Notes: generated by a model from the sequence alone, not told the origin. Positions 20,961 through 27,855 are shown, numbered from the stretch's first letter. The stretch is DNA of 31,394 nt from a virus (IMGVR_UViG_3300049846_003025:1-31394); one strand, 5' to 3'. Program-made: numbers and translations.

Positions 20961-21286
20961 TTCACCTCACAAACCGTTTTTTGAATAGAGTTGATTTGAG
21001 CCGTCAATGCCGCAATTTGCCCGGTCATTTCTGCGTTCTGCTGACTTAATTGCTCGTTAGGAGTTTGGAAGAAACCAACCCCTCGCAAACTTAGAAATAA
21101 ACCAGCCCCGCCAAGACCCAAGAAGACAACGAAAATGACAATCGCAAACACATCTAAAACTGTATCCTTTCGGCTGTTTGGCTGTGAATACTGACTTGGA
21201 CTATGCCCCCTCGGAACGGCGATCACATCATAGGCATCGCATCGATTTAAATAGTCAATTTGGTCTTGTAATTCTGGGTGTTCCAT
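20957..21286 (-). CDS. Single-span membrane protein with coiled-coil tail, 109 residues
   Basis: MEHPELQDQIDYLNRCDAYD is hydrophilic. One membrane segment is at about 45-67 (DVFAIVIFVVFLGLGGAGLF). The C terminus (NEQLSQQNAEMTGQIAALTA) is a predicted coiled coil. It is first of the four small genes leading to the ATPase. The start lacks a clear ribosome binding site. The combination of a cytosolic head, one span and a coiled coil suggests an oligomeric membrane complex component. Confidence 0.64.
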   Translation of the reverse strand: MEHPELQDQIDYLNRCDAYDVIAVPRGHSPSQYSQPNSRKDTVLDVFAIVIFVVFLGLGGAGLFLSLRGVGFFQTPNEQLSQQNAEMTGQIAALTAQINSIQKTVCEVK

Positions 21287-21321
21287 AATAAATAAATCAC
21301 ACTAAATATGGTTAGACGTAG

Positions 21322-21342
21322 AGGGGCTTTACGCCCCTTTTT
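21322..21342 (+). terminator. Plus-strand terminator without an obvious gene
   Basis: AGGGGC / GCCCCT with loop TTTAC and five T reads as a terminator only on the plus strand. No plus-strand gene precedes it. The stem is identical to the minus-strand terminator at 2693-2714. It may guard the early operon against antisense transcription or end an unseen RNA. Confidence 0.55.
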
Positions 21343-21430
21343 GCTTAAAGCATCACCCAACAATGAGCAGGAATAAGAGGTTGGGGCGCTGGCGAGATCG
21401 CCGTCAAAAAATCCAAAAAACGATACAGCA

Positions 21431-21892
21431 TTACTCTGTCACCTGTACGGATGATTCCAGCAACAAAGGGGCATTTTCGCCACCAAAAACGCTGTTAGTT
21501 GCAAACTCAAAAGCACCCATCATTGCCGTTTCTAGATCGTCCATTCTGTCCATCATGATAGAAGAACAAGTCCCATCCGAAAGGTCGGTCATGTACTGGT
21601 GCAGGGCTGCTTCTGCCGTCAAGTTTGTCATTTGACGACCCATCTTAAAGCCAACTTCTTTGGCTTTTTCAACTTGACGTTGAACAGCAGCATTGATCCC
21701 TTTCTGCGCCTTTTGTTGATGCGACTGACCTTGGGATTGAACAAGCTTGGCACAAGCCTCGTTGACCCCTAAACGGTCTTTTGTCATCGCCTGAACAACG
21801 GACTCAATACTAGCCTCGGAAGGCTCAATACCGTGACGAACAAGAGCATCAACGATGGATTGCTTGCGGCTTTCAGAAATTGCAGTAGGCAT
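21431..21892 (-). CDS. Hypothetical helical protein, 153 residues
   Basis: The sequence starts MPTAISESRKQSIVDALVRH and has a helical domain GIEPSEASIESVVQAMTKDR, LGVNEACAKLVQSQGQ that looks like a small regulatory or DNA-binding bundle. A long basic helix follows (KGINAAVQRQVEKAKEVGFK), then a Met-rich acidic part (MMDRMDDLETAMMGAFEFAT). It is second in the early operon, 6 bp after the HTH gene. No family is recognised. Position next to the HTH protein hints at a regulatory or DNA-bound role. Confidence 0.62.
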   Translation of the reverse strand: MPTAISESRKQSIVDALVRHGIEPSEASIESVVQAMTKDRLGVNEACAKLVQSQGQSHQQKAQKGINAAVQRQVEKAKEVGFKMGRQMTNLTAEAALHQYMTDLSDGTCSSIMMDRMDDLETAMMGAFEFATNSVFGGENAPLLLESSVQVTE

Positions 21893-21897
21893 AATTT

Positions 21898-22152
21898 TTA
21901 AATTCCTTTGATACGAATGTCTTCGATTGATTTACTTACAGAAACTTTTTGGTTGCGGAGTTCTGCCATCCTCTGATACACCCTCATTGATTGAGCAGAG
22001 ATGCTTTCCTCATAAGGTTCGTGATCAAATTCTTCAATGTTTGCGGCTCTTAATTTTTTCGCCCATCTACGAATTGTCGGCTTTGAATACCCAAGGGCTG
22101 ATGCCGCAAAATCAAGCGGATACCACTCAACCTCTACTCTTACTGCGGTCAC
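21898..22152 (-). CDS. MerR-like HTH protein, first gene of the early operon
   Basis: 84 residues from GTG 22152, fixed by an excellent Shine-Dalgarno GGAGGTGA at 22160-22167. The sequence EWYPLDFAASALGYSKPTIR RW is a winged-helix-turn-helix of MerR/excisionase type: helix, turn AASALGYS, recognition helix KPTIRRWAKKL. The C terminus is a charged helix (MRVYQRMAELRNQKVSVSKS). It starts the long leftward operon and faces the regulatory gene string across a 175-bp operator region. It may be a Cro- or Xis-like switch protein. Confidence 0.75.
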   Translation of the reverse strand: MTAVRVEVEWYPLDFAASALGYSKPTIRRWAKKLRAANIEEFDHEPYEESISAQSMRVYQRMAELRNQKVSVSKSIEDIRIKGI

Positions 22153-22289
22153 ACTTTAATCACCTCCAAATCAACTGATTAATTACTGACTCGATTGCGC
22201 TCATCAAGTGATTAACGCTTGATTGATTTAATCCTATTCAACTACCAAAAATGTGTAAATACCCCACTGGGGTAATAAAAATGCGTAAA
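22147..22289. promoter_or_regulatory. Divergent operator region (genetic switch candidate)
   Basis: Several nested repeats lie between the leftward and rightward operons. AATCA-AC-TGATT at 22169-22180 is a compact inverted repeat. ATCAAG at 22203-22208 and CTTGAT at 22218-22223 form another with a 9-bp spacer. TACCCC-ACT-GGGGTA occupies 22260-22274. AAAAATGYGTAAA occurs at 22247-22259 and 22277-22289, exactly 30 bp apart and flanking the last hairpin. TGATT is repeated further throughout. Together these look like binding sites for two or more of the adjacent DNA-binding proteins. Confidence 0.6.
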
Positions 22290-22327
22290 AAGCAGTACGA
22301 TCAGGAAAACCGTTGGAAAATAAACGC

Positions 22328-22600
22328 ATGAAGTTTCAGCAAGAGATTTTTAAATGCCCAAATTTAAGTCGAATGACCCAAGATGCCGCAGCGACAGCGA
22401 TCGCCACGGAGATCGAAAAAATAACGGACGGCAGCGCATCTCGGAAGACGATCCTCAATTGGATAAGGGGGGAGCGGACACCGACGGGGATAGCGTGGGA
22501 TGTGGCACTGAAGGCGTTGAGATCAGCGGAGCAAATACAAGCTCAAAAAGTGGTGAACTCTCCGCTCAACAAAAAGACCCCCTTGAGGCTCGGTCGGTAA
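22328..22600 (+). CDS. HTH-type regulator, 90 residues
   Basis: ATG 22328 is chosen (MKFQQEIFKCPNLSRMTQDA); a TTG at 22313 is an alternative. The middle, MTQDAAATAIATEIEKITDG and SASRKTILNWIRGERTPTGI AW, fits a helix-turn-helix with recognition helix around RKTILNWIRGERTP, similar in plan to XRE regulators. It is first gene of the rightward regulatory string, directly after the operator region. Repressor or activator of the switch is likely from position. The 3' half overlaps the next gene in another frame by about 106 bp. Confidence 0.65.
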   Translation: MKFQQEIFKCPNLSRMTQDAAATAIATEIEKITDGSASRKTILNWIRGERTPTGIAWDVALKALRSAEQIQAQKVVNSPLNKKTPLRLGR

Positions 22601-22719
22601 GCTTGCGGCGATCGCAGTGGCAGTGGCTTGATGAGTTGACCGTTGCCCATGCGATGAAGTCAGTGTCGGTGTTTTTAAGAGAATTGATTGATCGGATAAA
22701 AAAAGAATATGAAGAATAA
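22495..22719 (+). CDS. Ribbon-helix-helix protein, about 74 residues
   Basis: The C-terminal 45 residues, EARSVSLRRSQWQWLDELTV and VSVFLRELIDRIKKEYEE, show the ribbon-helix-helix pattern (beta strand with alternating residues, then two helices) of CopG/Arc-type regulators. A start at GTG 22495 preceded by GGGGA is proposed; the same frame is open back to ATG 22354, but that part is Asp/Gly/Arg-rich and only an out-of-frame copy of the HTH gene. It overlaps both neighbours (22600 and 22709). DNA binding as a dimer is expected. Confidence 0.6.
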   Translation: MGCGTEGVEISGANTSSKSGELSAQQKDPLEARSVSLRRSQWQWLDELTVAHAMKSVSVFLRELIDRIKKEYEE

Positions 22720-22984
22720 TTCGACTCAATTTGTGCAAAAAAAGATTCTTTTGCCCGTTGAATACCCGACCTTATTGCCGTGGCAATACATGGACTTAGC
22801 TGTGAATCATGGATTCACCCAAGAACAAGCAAAAGAGCTTTCTGGCTTTAACCGAGGGACATGGTTCAATTGGCTTTATAGTCAGCAGAAATGCCCTGAA
22901 AAGATCAATCGGGCAATGTTGGAAAAGCTACACAGGATTGCTTGTGACATGGGCTGGATCTCGAAATCTCGGAGCGTGGCGTAA
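22709..22984 (+). CDS. HTH-like protein, 91 residues
   Basis: The sequence MKNNSTQFVQKKILLPVEYP starts 11 bp before the end of the RHH gene. The core LPWQYMDLAVNHGFTQEQAK and ELSGFNRGTWFNWLYSQQK is consistent with a helix-turn-helix, with recognition helix NRGTWFNWLYSQ. The C terminus is basic and helical (RAMLEKLHRIACDMGW). It shares one base with the following start (TAATG). It is probably a third regulator of this string; no specific family is named. Confidence 0.62.
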   Translation: MKNNSTQFVQKKILLPVEYPTLLPWQYMDLAVNHGFTQEQAKELSGFNRGTWFNWLYSQQKCPEKINRAMLEKLHRIACDMGWISKSRSVA

Positions 22985-23562
22985 TGGGCAAGGCATGGAC
23001 ACAAGAAGAACTGGAGACGCTAGAATCTTTGCTTAGTGACTCCAACGGACATGACTTCCCTAAGAGATATCAGAATGCTTGTATTTCGAGGGGGTTTCCG
23101 AAGCGAACAGAAGCGGCAATTCGTTCTCAGGTTTCTATATTGAGAAAAAGAGCCAATCCTGTTGATGACAATTTTTCAGTTGCGTCATTGGCAAGGGTTT
23201 TAGGGCTTAACTCTTCAACTGTCGCAAATTGGGTATGGGACAAGAAAATTAAATTTACGAAAAGTGGGAAATATTGCAAAATCAAACGAGCGGATTTTGT
23301 TGAGTTTGCAAATCATCATCCAGCATTACTGCGAAAAGCTGATCGTGATGCCCTTGCTTATTTCTTGGGAGAAGAAAAAGCGGATTTGTTTAAGCAGATA
23401 GAAAGCCCAAACGACAGAAAACGATTGCGTTACCATGCCCCAGATGGGACAACCCGCGAGTTTGAATCAATATCAGAAGCCGCTCGACAATTGCACCTTA
23501 GTCAAGGCGGAATGAAGTACAGGATCCAAAGTCGCCCTAACGAGTGGGAGATTTTATCCTAA
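22984..23562 (+). CDS. Multi-domain DNA-binding protein (SANT-like, HTH, IENR-like)
   Basis: 192 residues with three segments. Residues 3-55 (WTQEELETLESLLSDS, ISRGFPKRTEAAIRSQVSIL) resemble a Myb/SANT-type domain. Residues 62-110 (FSVASLARVLGLNSSTVANW, KYCKIKRADFVEFANHHP) form an HTH. Residues 140-190 (RYHAPDGTTREFESISEAAR, LHLSQGGMKYRIQS) match the DNA-binding repeat found in phage homing nucleases (NUMOD1/IENR1 type). There is no nuclease motif. It ends the rightward regulatory string and may be a late activator or anti-repressor. Confidence 0.6.
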   Translation: MGKAWTQEELETLESLLSDSNGHDFPKRYQNACISRGFPKRTEAAIRSQVSILRKRANPVDDNFSVASLARVLGLNSSTVANWVWDKKIKFTKSGKYCKIKRADFVEFANHHPALLRKADRDALAYFLGEEKADLFKQIESPNDRKRLRYHAPDGTTREFESISEAARQLHLSQGGMKYRIQSRPNEWEILS

Positions 23563-23565
23563 ATA

Positions 23566-23754
23566 TCAATCTGGCAATAGCCGAAAGTTAGGCTCCATTC
23601 GTGCCATCGGCGATCGCCCAACAATATGACATCCCTCCAGTTCCTCTCTCTCAATTAGCAGTCGGTCAGTACTCCCAATCCCGACCATGACATTGCCTGA
23701 CTTGAACTCTTCATGGACATGATAGATGGTTCCGGTATAATGCTGGATTTTCAT
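23566..23754 (-). CDS. Hypothetical protein, 62 residues
   Basis: MKIQHYTGTIYHVHEEFKSG, VMVGIGSTDRLLIEREELEG and CHIVGRSPMARMEPNFRLL suggest a small beta-rich protein. The start shares one base with the stop of the gene upstream (TAATG), so it is the last gene of the fibre operon. No family is recognised. It converges with the regulatory string 3 bp away, with no clear terminator between them. Confidence 0.6.
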   Translation of the reverse strand: MKIQHYTGTIYHVHEEFKSGNVMVGIGSTDRLLIEREELEGCHIVGRSPMARMEPNFRLLPD

Positions 23755-24206
23755 TATTGACCTCTAATTGCTGACACAAAGTCACTGGGGAGATTAAGGC
23801 TTTCTGCTGTGTTAGCAAAAGCATTTCTGTGTTCGTTCGTAATTTGAGCAATGCCGCACCATACATTCCAAATATTGACAAACGCGTCAACTCCATTAGT
23901 CGCAATAAGAGCGTAGGCATCTAATAACGCTGAATTTAGATTCTTGTTAACTTCAAACACAACATTGCAATAGTTATTAAACGTTGCATCACTCAACATG
24001 AAAATATTAAATGCATTCCAGTTTGAAATTGGAGGCTCAATGATTGGCTCAGTGTCGGAAATGATTTTATAGTTTCCTGTCTCATAGGCAGCCAGAAGAA
24101 TTGATAAAGTAGGCTCAGTTACGTTATCAAACACAGGGTTGTTATCTTTCAATTCAACAATTAAAGTTGCCGAGTCAGTTTTTAACTCAATAAAAGTTTT
24201 CTGCAT
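23754..24206 (-). CDS. Fibre-operon protein, 150 residues
   Basis: ATG 24206 gives MQKTFIELKTDSATLIVELK, with a beta-rich beginning then a helical body (LSILLAAYETGNYKIISDTE, NAFNIFMLSDATFNNYCNVV, LLDAYALIATNGVDAFVNIW). It follows a fibre gene by 4 bp. Position suggests a fibre assembly chaperone, but no chaperone motif is seen. It contains a series of Asn and Phe residues; the C terminus NLPSDFVSAIRGQ is short and polar. Confidence 0.5.
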   Translation of the reverse strand: MQKTFIELKTDSATLIVELKDNNPVFDNVTEPTLSILLAAYETGNYKIISDTEPIIEPPISNWNAFNIFMLSDATFNNYCNVVFEVNKNLNSALLDAYALIATNGVDAFVNIWNVWCGIAQITNEHRNAFANTAESLNLPSDFVSAIRGQ

Positions 24207-24210
24207 TTTT

Positions 24211-24906
24211 TTATATTGGAGAAGCAGGGACAGGATGGACATAATGGCAAATGTAGTTATACATGATAGACAAACTTCCCGGAGTTCCTATCAAGGAAGT
24301 TACTGCACTGGGTACTGTGGCGAAGGAGTATGCACTCCCCCCAGTACTCAGAACCCTATTTATTTGGTGACTCCCATTCGCTGTTAAATTGTTGTTTATC
24401 GTAAAAACTCCTGTTTGCCAGTTTGATCCGACAACCGTCCCCGAACTAGGGACATAAGAACTTTGCGCAAACCCCAGCAACCAGTAATTGTTAGCATCTG
24501 CTGTTGCAGCTCTGTAAGAGTACAAAATTCGCGGAACCCAAACCAAAGCACTTGCGGCAGACCCGATATTGTTGCTGATATCAATTTGAAAACTCCACGG
24601 GGGGACAGGAAATGGCGTAGCAAGAGCTACCGTTCCATTTCCTGCATTAGTCCTACCTGTTAGAACATATCGTGCTTCAAAATAAACTTCAGATATCCAA
24701 TATGTCCCATTCCAGATCCACCATTTTCTCCCAGTCTCAATGAATCCGTTGTCTGTCGTTTTGTACCAGCGATCGCCAGCAACCAACGCACTCCCATTAA
24801 CTCTAGTAACAGGCACTGTTGGGCGCACAAAATGAGCGACTCCAGCAATAATTTGCCCATCGGAACTACTACTTAATTGCCTAAAATTAAAAGTTGTTTG
24901 CGGCAT
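24211..24906 (-). CDS. Tail fibre or receptor-binding protein, 231 residues
   Basis: AGGAGATCTT precedes ATG 24906. The N-terminal region VRPTVPVTRVNGSALVAGDR W and TGRKWWIWNGTYWISE forms the GDxW...WxWNGTYW motif seen in phage fibre and surface proteins. The rest is Ser/Thr/Asn-rich and beta-prone (NAGNGTVALATPFPVPPWSF, SSGTVVGSNWQTGVFTINNN), ending HYVHPVPASPI. It follows the long fibre gene and precedes its chaperone candidate. It may be the distal or host-binding tip. A similar motif occurs at 15009-15362. Confidence 0.6.
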   Translation of the reverse strand: MPQTTFNFRQLSSSSDGQIIAGVAHFVRPTVPVTRVNGSALVAGDRWYKTTDNGFIETGRKWWIWNGTYWISEVYFEARYVLTGRTNAGNGTVALATPFPVPPWSFQIDISNNIGSAASALVWVPRILYSYRAATADANNYWLLGFAQSSYVPSSGTVVGSNWQTGVFTINNNLTANGSHQINRVLSTGGSAYSFATVPSAVTSLIGTPGSLSIMYNYICHYVHPVPASPI

Positions 24907-24914
24907 AAGATCTC

Positions 24915-26780
24915 CTATCGATTAGGCTCAATACAAAGCACATAGCCTTGTGTAAAAGTAACTGTGTTTGCGGCATTTGCCTCATTCCATTGAAACGTCA
25001 CTGTTGTAGGCTGTTCGACTGTTGTATTGATCACAGCAACACCGCCGGATCCGGGATCGGCAGCAACGCTTGCCCCAAATTGAATCAAGCTATCAATTCT
25101 TGCCGTCCCACTAACTCCAGTGCTTCGGCAAGTTAAAGTAACTTTTAATTCAAAAGGTACGTTCGTCATAGTGACTGAGGCTGGAGTAACCAGAGTTTGA
25201 ACCGTGACTCCTGCGTATTTAATCCGAAAACTTCCAAAGGCAGCAGCGTTGTTTCGTTGGGAGATGAACCCTTTGATTGTAATCTCTTCGCACTTCCCAA
25301 CCTCTAAATAATTAGCTCCATGCTCTACGGTGGAGATCGCCCCACTCTCTGTCACGGTATTTGCGATGGTCAAATCAGAAGTCCGAATGTTTTCAGACAT
25401 GACCACGCCGCGCCGCTTCAGGAATTGGCTGAATTGAAGACCATTCCCAACTAGCTCAAATGTGCCTTGCTCGACAACGGCAAGGGGGGTGGGCTGTGAG
25501 GTTAATTTTATTGGTGCTGTGCCGGGTGCTGTTCCACCAGCATTGAAAACCAAAGAGCCGATCCCTGTGTCGCCAGCTTTGTTGATCTTTGTAGCAAGCA
25601 AAGCATTCAACCCATTGACGTTTCCAGAATCAATCGTTCCAGCGACATTTTGAGTTTTACCGTATTCAACCGTGATTAAGTCACCTGACAATGGGGCGGT
25701 GACAAACCGAAAAGTACCAGTGGCGGCGTTCAACTCAGTCCAATCTTCAGTTGTCCCTTGGGTCTGCAATTGCCCGTTTAGATAGACCTTGAGCTTCCCA
25801 CTGGGATAACTCCCAAGAGAAACCATGAAATCAGTATTTGAATCGTTAACCGAACCGATCAACGTGCCATACGTATCGGATACGCCGCCTGATTGGTCAA
25901 TCTGGATAGAAGAAAATGCATTGGCGATCAATGCGCCCGTTTCCGCTTCGGTGTAATATCGCCCATCATGAGTATGGAGGGTCGTATCGCCACCGTCGGT
26001 TAAGTCCGTGGCGTTTGCATCCGAAATATTATTGACTTCCGCCCCGACTTCAATCCCGTCTAACTTTGTTTCATCGGCAGTGGTGAAAGATGCTGTTGTG
26101 TTCGCTAGTACAGAAGAATACCCTTGTACCGTCACCCCAATGGTTCCGGGTTGTAACGCCGAATCCGCTTTTGCCCCTTGAGAGGCTGTCGCAAAATCCC
26201 CAACATTAGCAGCCGCTGCCGACCCTAGTGCTGGTTTATTTAGGATTAAAGCGTTTCCAGCGATGGCATTCCAATCTGCGTTTACATTGACTTCCGCACC
26301 AGCGGCAATGCCATCTAACTTTGCTTCATCAGCCGCAGTAAAAGAGGCGGTCGTATTTGTCAATACAACAGAATACCCCTGTACCGTCACGCCAATATTT
26401 CCGGGCTGAAGTGCTGAGTCTGCTTTTGCCCCTTGTGCTGCTGTCGCAAAATCCCCTGTGTTGGAAAAAGCCGCTGTCCCAAATATAGGCTTATTTAAAA
26501 TCAGAGCATTGCCTGAGACCGCATTCCAATCGGCATTAACATTGGGTTCAGCCCCTGCAACTATTCCAGCTAATTTTGTTTTTTCTGTTGGCAGGAATAA
26601 TCCAGCGTTCAACTCAGTTGCCGCTGGAATTGTTGCATCGGTTCCGGTGCTAGAAACTACGATCCCATCCGCAGGACTGGCAATATAGCTTAAATTCGTT
26701 TTCCCGCCGCCGCCGCCAGTGGTGATCGTAACCTGAATATTTTCTTCGTTATCGGTAATAGTTGCCGTGATCACACTCAT
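24915..26780 (-). CDS. Long tail fibre protein with tandem repeats
   Basis: 621 residues. The N-terminal section contains a glycine stretch, then GLFLPTEKTKLAGIVAGAEP NV. It is followed by two full 85-residue repeats (NADWNAVSGNALILNKP, FATAAQGAKADSALQPG, GYSVVLTNTTASFTAADE, KLDGIAAGAEVN) typical of fibre stalks. Then come a TLHTHDGRYYTEAETG segment of tail-collar type and a beta-rich part (GKLKVYLNGQLQTQGTTEDW, GTFRFVTAPLSGDLITVEYG). The C terminus may be a trimeric beta domain. It overlaps the preceding gene as ATGA. It probably forms a trimeric fibre. Confidence 0.82.
   Translation of the reverse strand: MSVITATITDNEENIQVTITTGGGGGKTNLSYIASPADGIVVSSTGTDATIPAATELNAGLFLPTEKTKLAGIVAGAEPNVNADWNAVSGNALILNKPIFGTAAFSNTGDFATAAQGAKADSALQPGNIGVTVQGYSVVLTNTTASFTAADEAKLDGIAAGAEVNVNADWNAIAGNALILNKPALGSAAAANVGDFATASQGAKADSALQPGTIGVTVQGYSSVLANTTASFTTADETKLDGIEVGAEVNNISDANATDLTDGGDTTLHTHDGRYYTEAETGALIANAFSSIQIDQSGGVSDTYGTLIGSVNDSNTDFMVSLGSYPSGKLKVYLNGQLQTQGTTEDWTELNAATGTFRFVTAPLSGDLITVEYGKTQNVAGTIDSGNVNGLNALLATKINKAGDTGIGSLVFNAGGTAPGTAPIKLTSQPTPLAVVEQGTFELVGNGLQFSQFLKRRGVVMSENIRTSDLTIANTVTESGAISTVEHGANYLEVGKCEEITIKGFISQRNNAAAFGSFRIKYAGVTVQTLVTPASVTMTNVPFELKVTLTCRSTGVSGTARIDSLIQFGASVAADPGSGGVAVINTTVEQPTTVTFQWNEANAANTVTFTQGYVLCIEPNR
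26028..26537. repeat. Two 255-bp tandem repeats in the fibre gene
   Basis: Residues 82-166 and 167-251 of the fibre are the same 85-residue unit (NADWNA[VI] to GAEVN), at 26283-26537 and 26028-26282 on the minus strand. A shorter degenerate copy lies before residue 82 (KTKLAGIVAGAEPNV). Copies differ at scattered codons, so the duplication is not very recent; variable copy number could change fibre length. Confidence 0.75.
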
Positions 26781-27136
26781 GGAGTCACCTTCGCTCTAAC
26801 GTGGACAACCCCGTGCATCACCCGATCTATTTGAGACTCAGCCCCGTGGGTAATTTTTAAATCATATTCGTAGTCACCTTGGGGCAAATCTAAAATATGT
26901 TCATCCCAAGTAAATTCGCCATTTACATCAACAGTAAAACCTGAAGTTTCAGAGCTATAGGTGTGCTTGACATAGCCGCATTGTTTCAACACCATTTCTA
27001 CTTTGGTGATTTCCATTGGGGTATCATCAATGGTCATCGCAAAATCTTTGGCACGGGTCGTACTCCCTTGCTGGATGTACCAATCCTTTTGGACTCCCCC
27101 CGTATCCGTATCACCCGTCAACGTAACTGTCGTCAT
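26777..27136 (-). CDS. Fibre adaptor / upper baseplate-type protein, 119 residues
   Basis: The frame from ATG 27136 gives MTTVTLTGDTDTGGVQKDWY, IQQGSTTRAKDFAMTIDDTP MEI and FTWDEHILDLPQGDYEYDLK. The pattern (I.QG.T......DD...I....V.......Y.Y.L) recalls the N-terminal domain of upper-baseplate proteins such as BppU, which join fibres to the tail. Beta-sandwich composition supports this. It overlaps the fibre start by 4 bp. A start at 27169 would add 11 residues without a ribosome binding site. Confidence 0.6.
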   Translation of the reverse strand: MTTVTLTGDTDTGGVQKDWYIQQGSTTRAKDFAMTIDDTPMEITKVEMVLKQCGYVKHTYSSETSGFTVDVNGEFTWDEHILDLPQGDYEYDLKITHGAESQIDRVMHGVVHVRAKVTP

Positions 27137-27243
27137 CGCCAAACCAAACGCTGTCTCTATTCTACCCACAACAGCGAACTTTCTTGATGACCGGGCTTAT
27201 CCCTACAAAAGTTTCTTCAAAAAAAAACCAATCCCAGAAAATC

Positions 27244-27501
27244 CTAGCGACGCGAAAGACTTGCGTAATGTGCCTCTATAATTGCCGCAATTTCAGCTTT
27301 TACTGTGCGAATCTCGATAGCGGAATGCTGACCAACCAGCGGAGCTATGACTTTTCCCGCAATTGACGTGATTTGGTTCCGGTTGTAAACAGGGGCAAGA
27401 TCGCACCAAATTCCCTTCAATCTCCCGATCACAACATCCTGAAGAATCGGATGAATACCCAGCTTGTCCATTGTTTGCTTCAGAGACGGAAAATCACGCA
27501 T
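27244..27501 (-). CDS. Hypothetical protein, 85 residues
   Basis: ATG 27501 (MRDFPSLKQTMDKLGIHPIL) overlaps the stop of the 38-residue gene by one base; GTG 27504 is another possible start. It is helical: QDVVIGRLKGIWCDLAPVYN, KVIAPLVGQHSAIEIRTVKA, IEAHYASLSRR. No membrane segment or family is recognised. It lies second in the fibre operon and is separated from the adaptor gene by 107 bp of AT-rich DNA without clear features. Confidence 0.6.
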   Translation of the reverse strand: MRDFPSLKQTMDKLGIHPILQDVVIGRLKGIWCDLAPVYNRNQITSIAGKVIAPLVGQHSAIEIRTVKAEIAAIIEAHYASLSRR

Positions 27502-27617
27502 CACTTTTTCTTCTCCTTCGGCTCAGGCTTTTGCCCATACTCAGGACGGATCGTATTGTTTCCCGGCAATGATTTTCCATCGCCGCCCATCGCGTAACTT
27601 GCTCGTATAAAACTCAT
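27501..27617 (-). CDS. Very small protein, 38 residues
   Basis: ATG 27617 follows GGAG by eight bases and opens MSFIRASYAMGGDGKSLPGN NTI..., ending in a charged tail (KPEPKEKKK). The good ribosome binding site and the one-base overlap with the next gene favour a real product, the first in the fibre operon. The Lys/Pro/Glu-rich end is unstructured. No family is recognised. The start lies 32 bp from the palindromic operator shared with the RHH gene. Confidence 0.55.
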   Translation of the reverse strand: MSFIRASYAMGGDGKSLPGNNTIRPEYGQKPEPKEKKK

Positions 27618-27648
27618 TGGTTTTTCTCCGTTAACATTATATTGCTGT

Positions 27649-27662
27649 ATGATATCATGATA
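27649..27662. promoter_or_regulatory. Overlapping palindromes, RHH operator candidate
   Basis: ATGATATCAT (27649-27658) and TATCATGATA (27653-27662) are both perfect 10-bp palindromes and overlap by 6 bp. They lie between the divergent RHH gene (start 27683) and fibre operon (start 27617). Arc/CopG-type proteins bind such closely spaced half-sites as pairs of dimers, so this may control both transcripts. Confidence 0.55.
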
Positions 27663-27682
27663 ACATAAGTTCAGTGAAAGCC

Positions 27683-27835
27683 ATGAAACAAAAAACGACA
27701 ACAATCCGTATTCCGGAAGCCTTGCTAGATGAGGTTGACAGAAAAGCCGCTGCTCTGGGCTATTCTCGAAACCAGTACATTGTCAACCTGCTGAAAACTG
27801 CAAACCTTAAGTTATCTGCCAAGGGGAGACGCTGA
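27683..27835 (+). CDS. Ribbon-helix-helix regulator, 50 residues
   Basis: ATG 27683 opens MKQKTTTIRIPEALLDEVDR KAAALGYSRNQYIVNLLKTA and ends LSAKGRR. It is a textbook Arc/MetJ-type ribbon-helix-helix: strand KTTTIRI, helix PEALLDEVDRKAAALG, turn YS, helix RNQYIVNLLK. Dimers bind DNA through the strand. It diverges from the fibre operon, with palindromes between, and is followed by a terminator. It may repress the fibre operon or itself; as an antitoxin it would lack a toxin partner here. Confidence 0.85.
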   Translation: MKQKTTTIRIPEALLDEVDRKAAALGYSRNQYIVNLLKTANLKLSAKGRR

Positions 27836-27855
27836 CAGTGCGACTGCTATATACT

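Noticed and set aside
22523-22738. Minus-strand frame antisense to the regulator genes
   Set aside because: No ribosome site and low-complexity hydrophobic translation; overlaps two better supported genes.
26028-26537. Fibre repeats considered as a CRISPR-like array
   Set aside because: The 255-bp units are coding tandem repeats without spacers.
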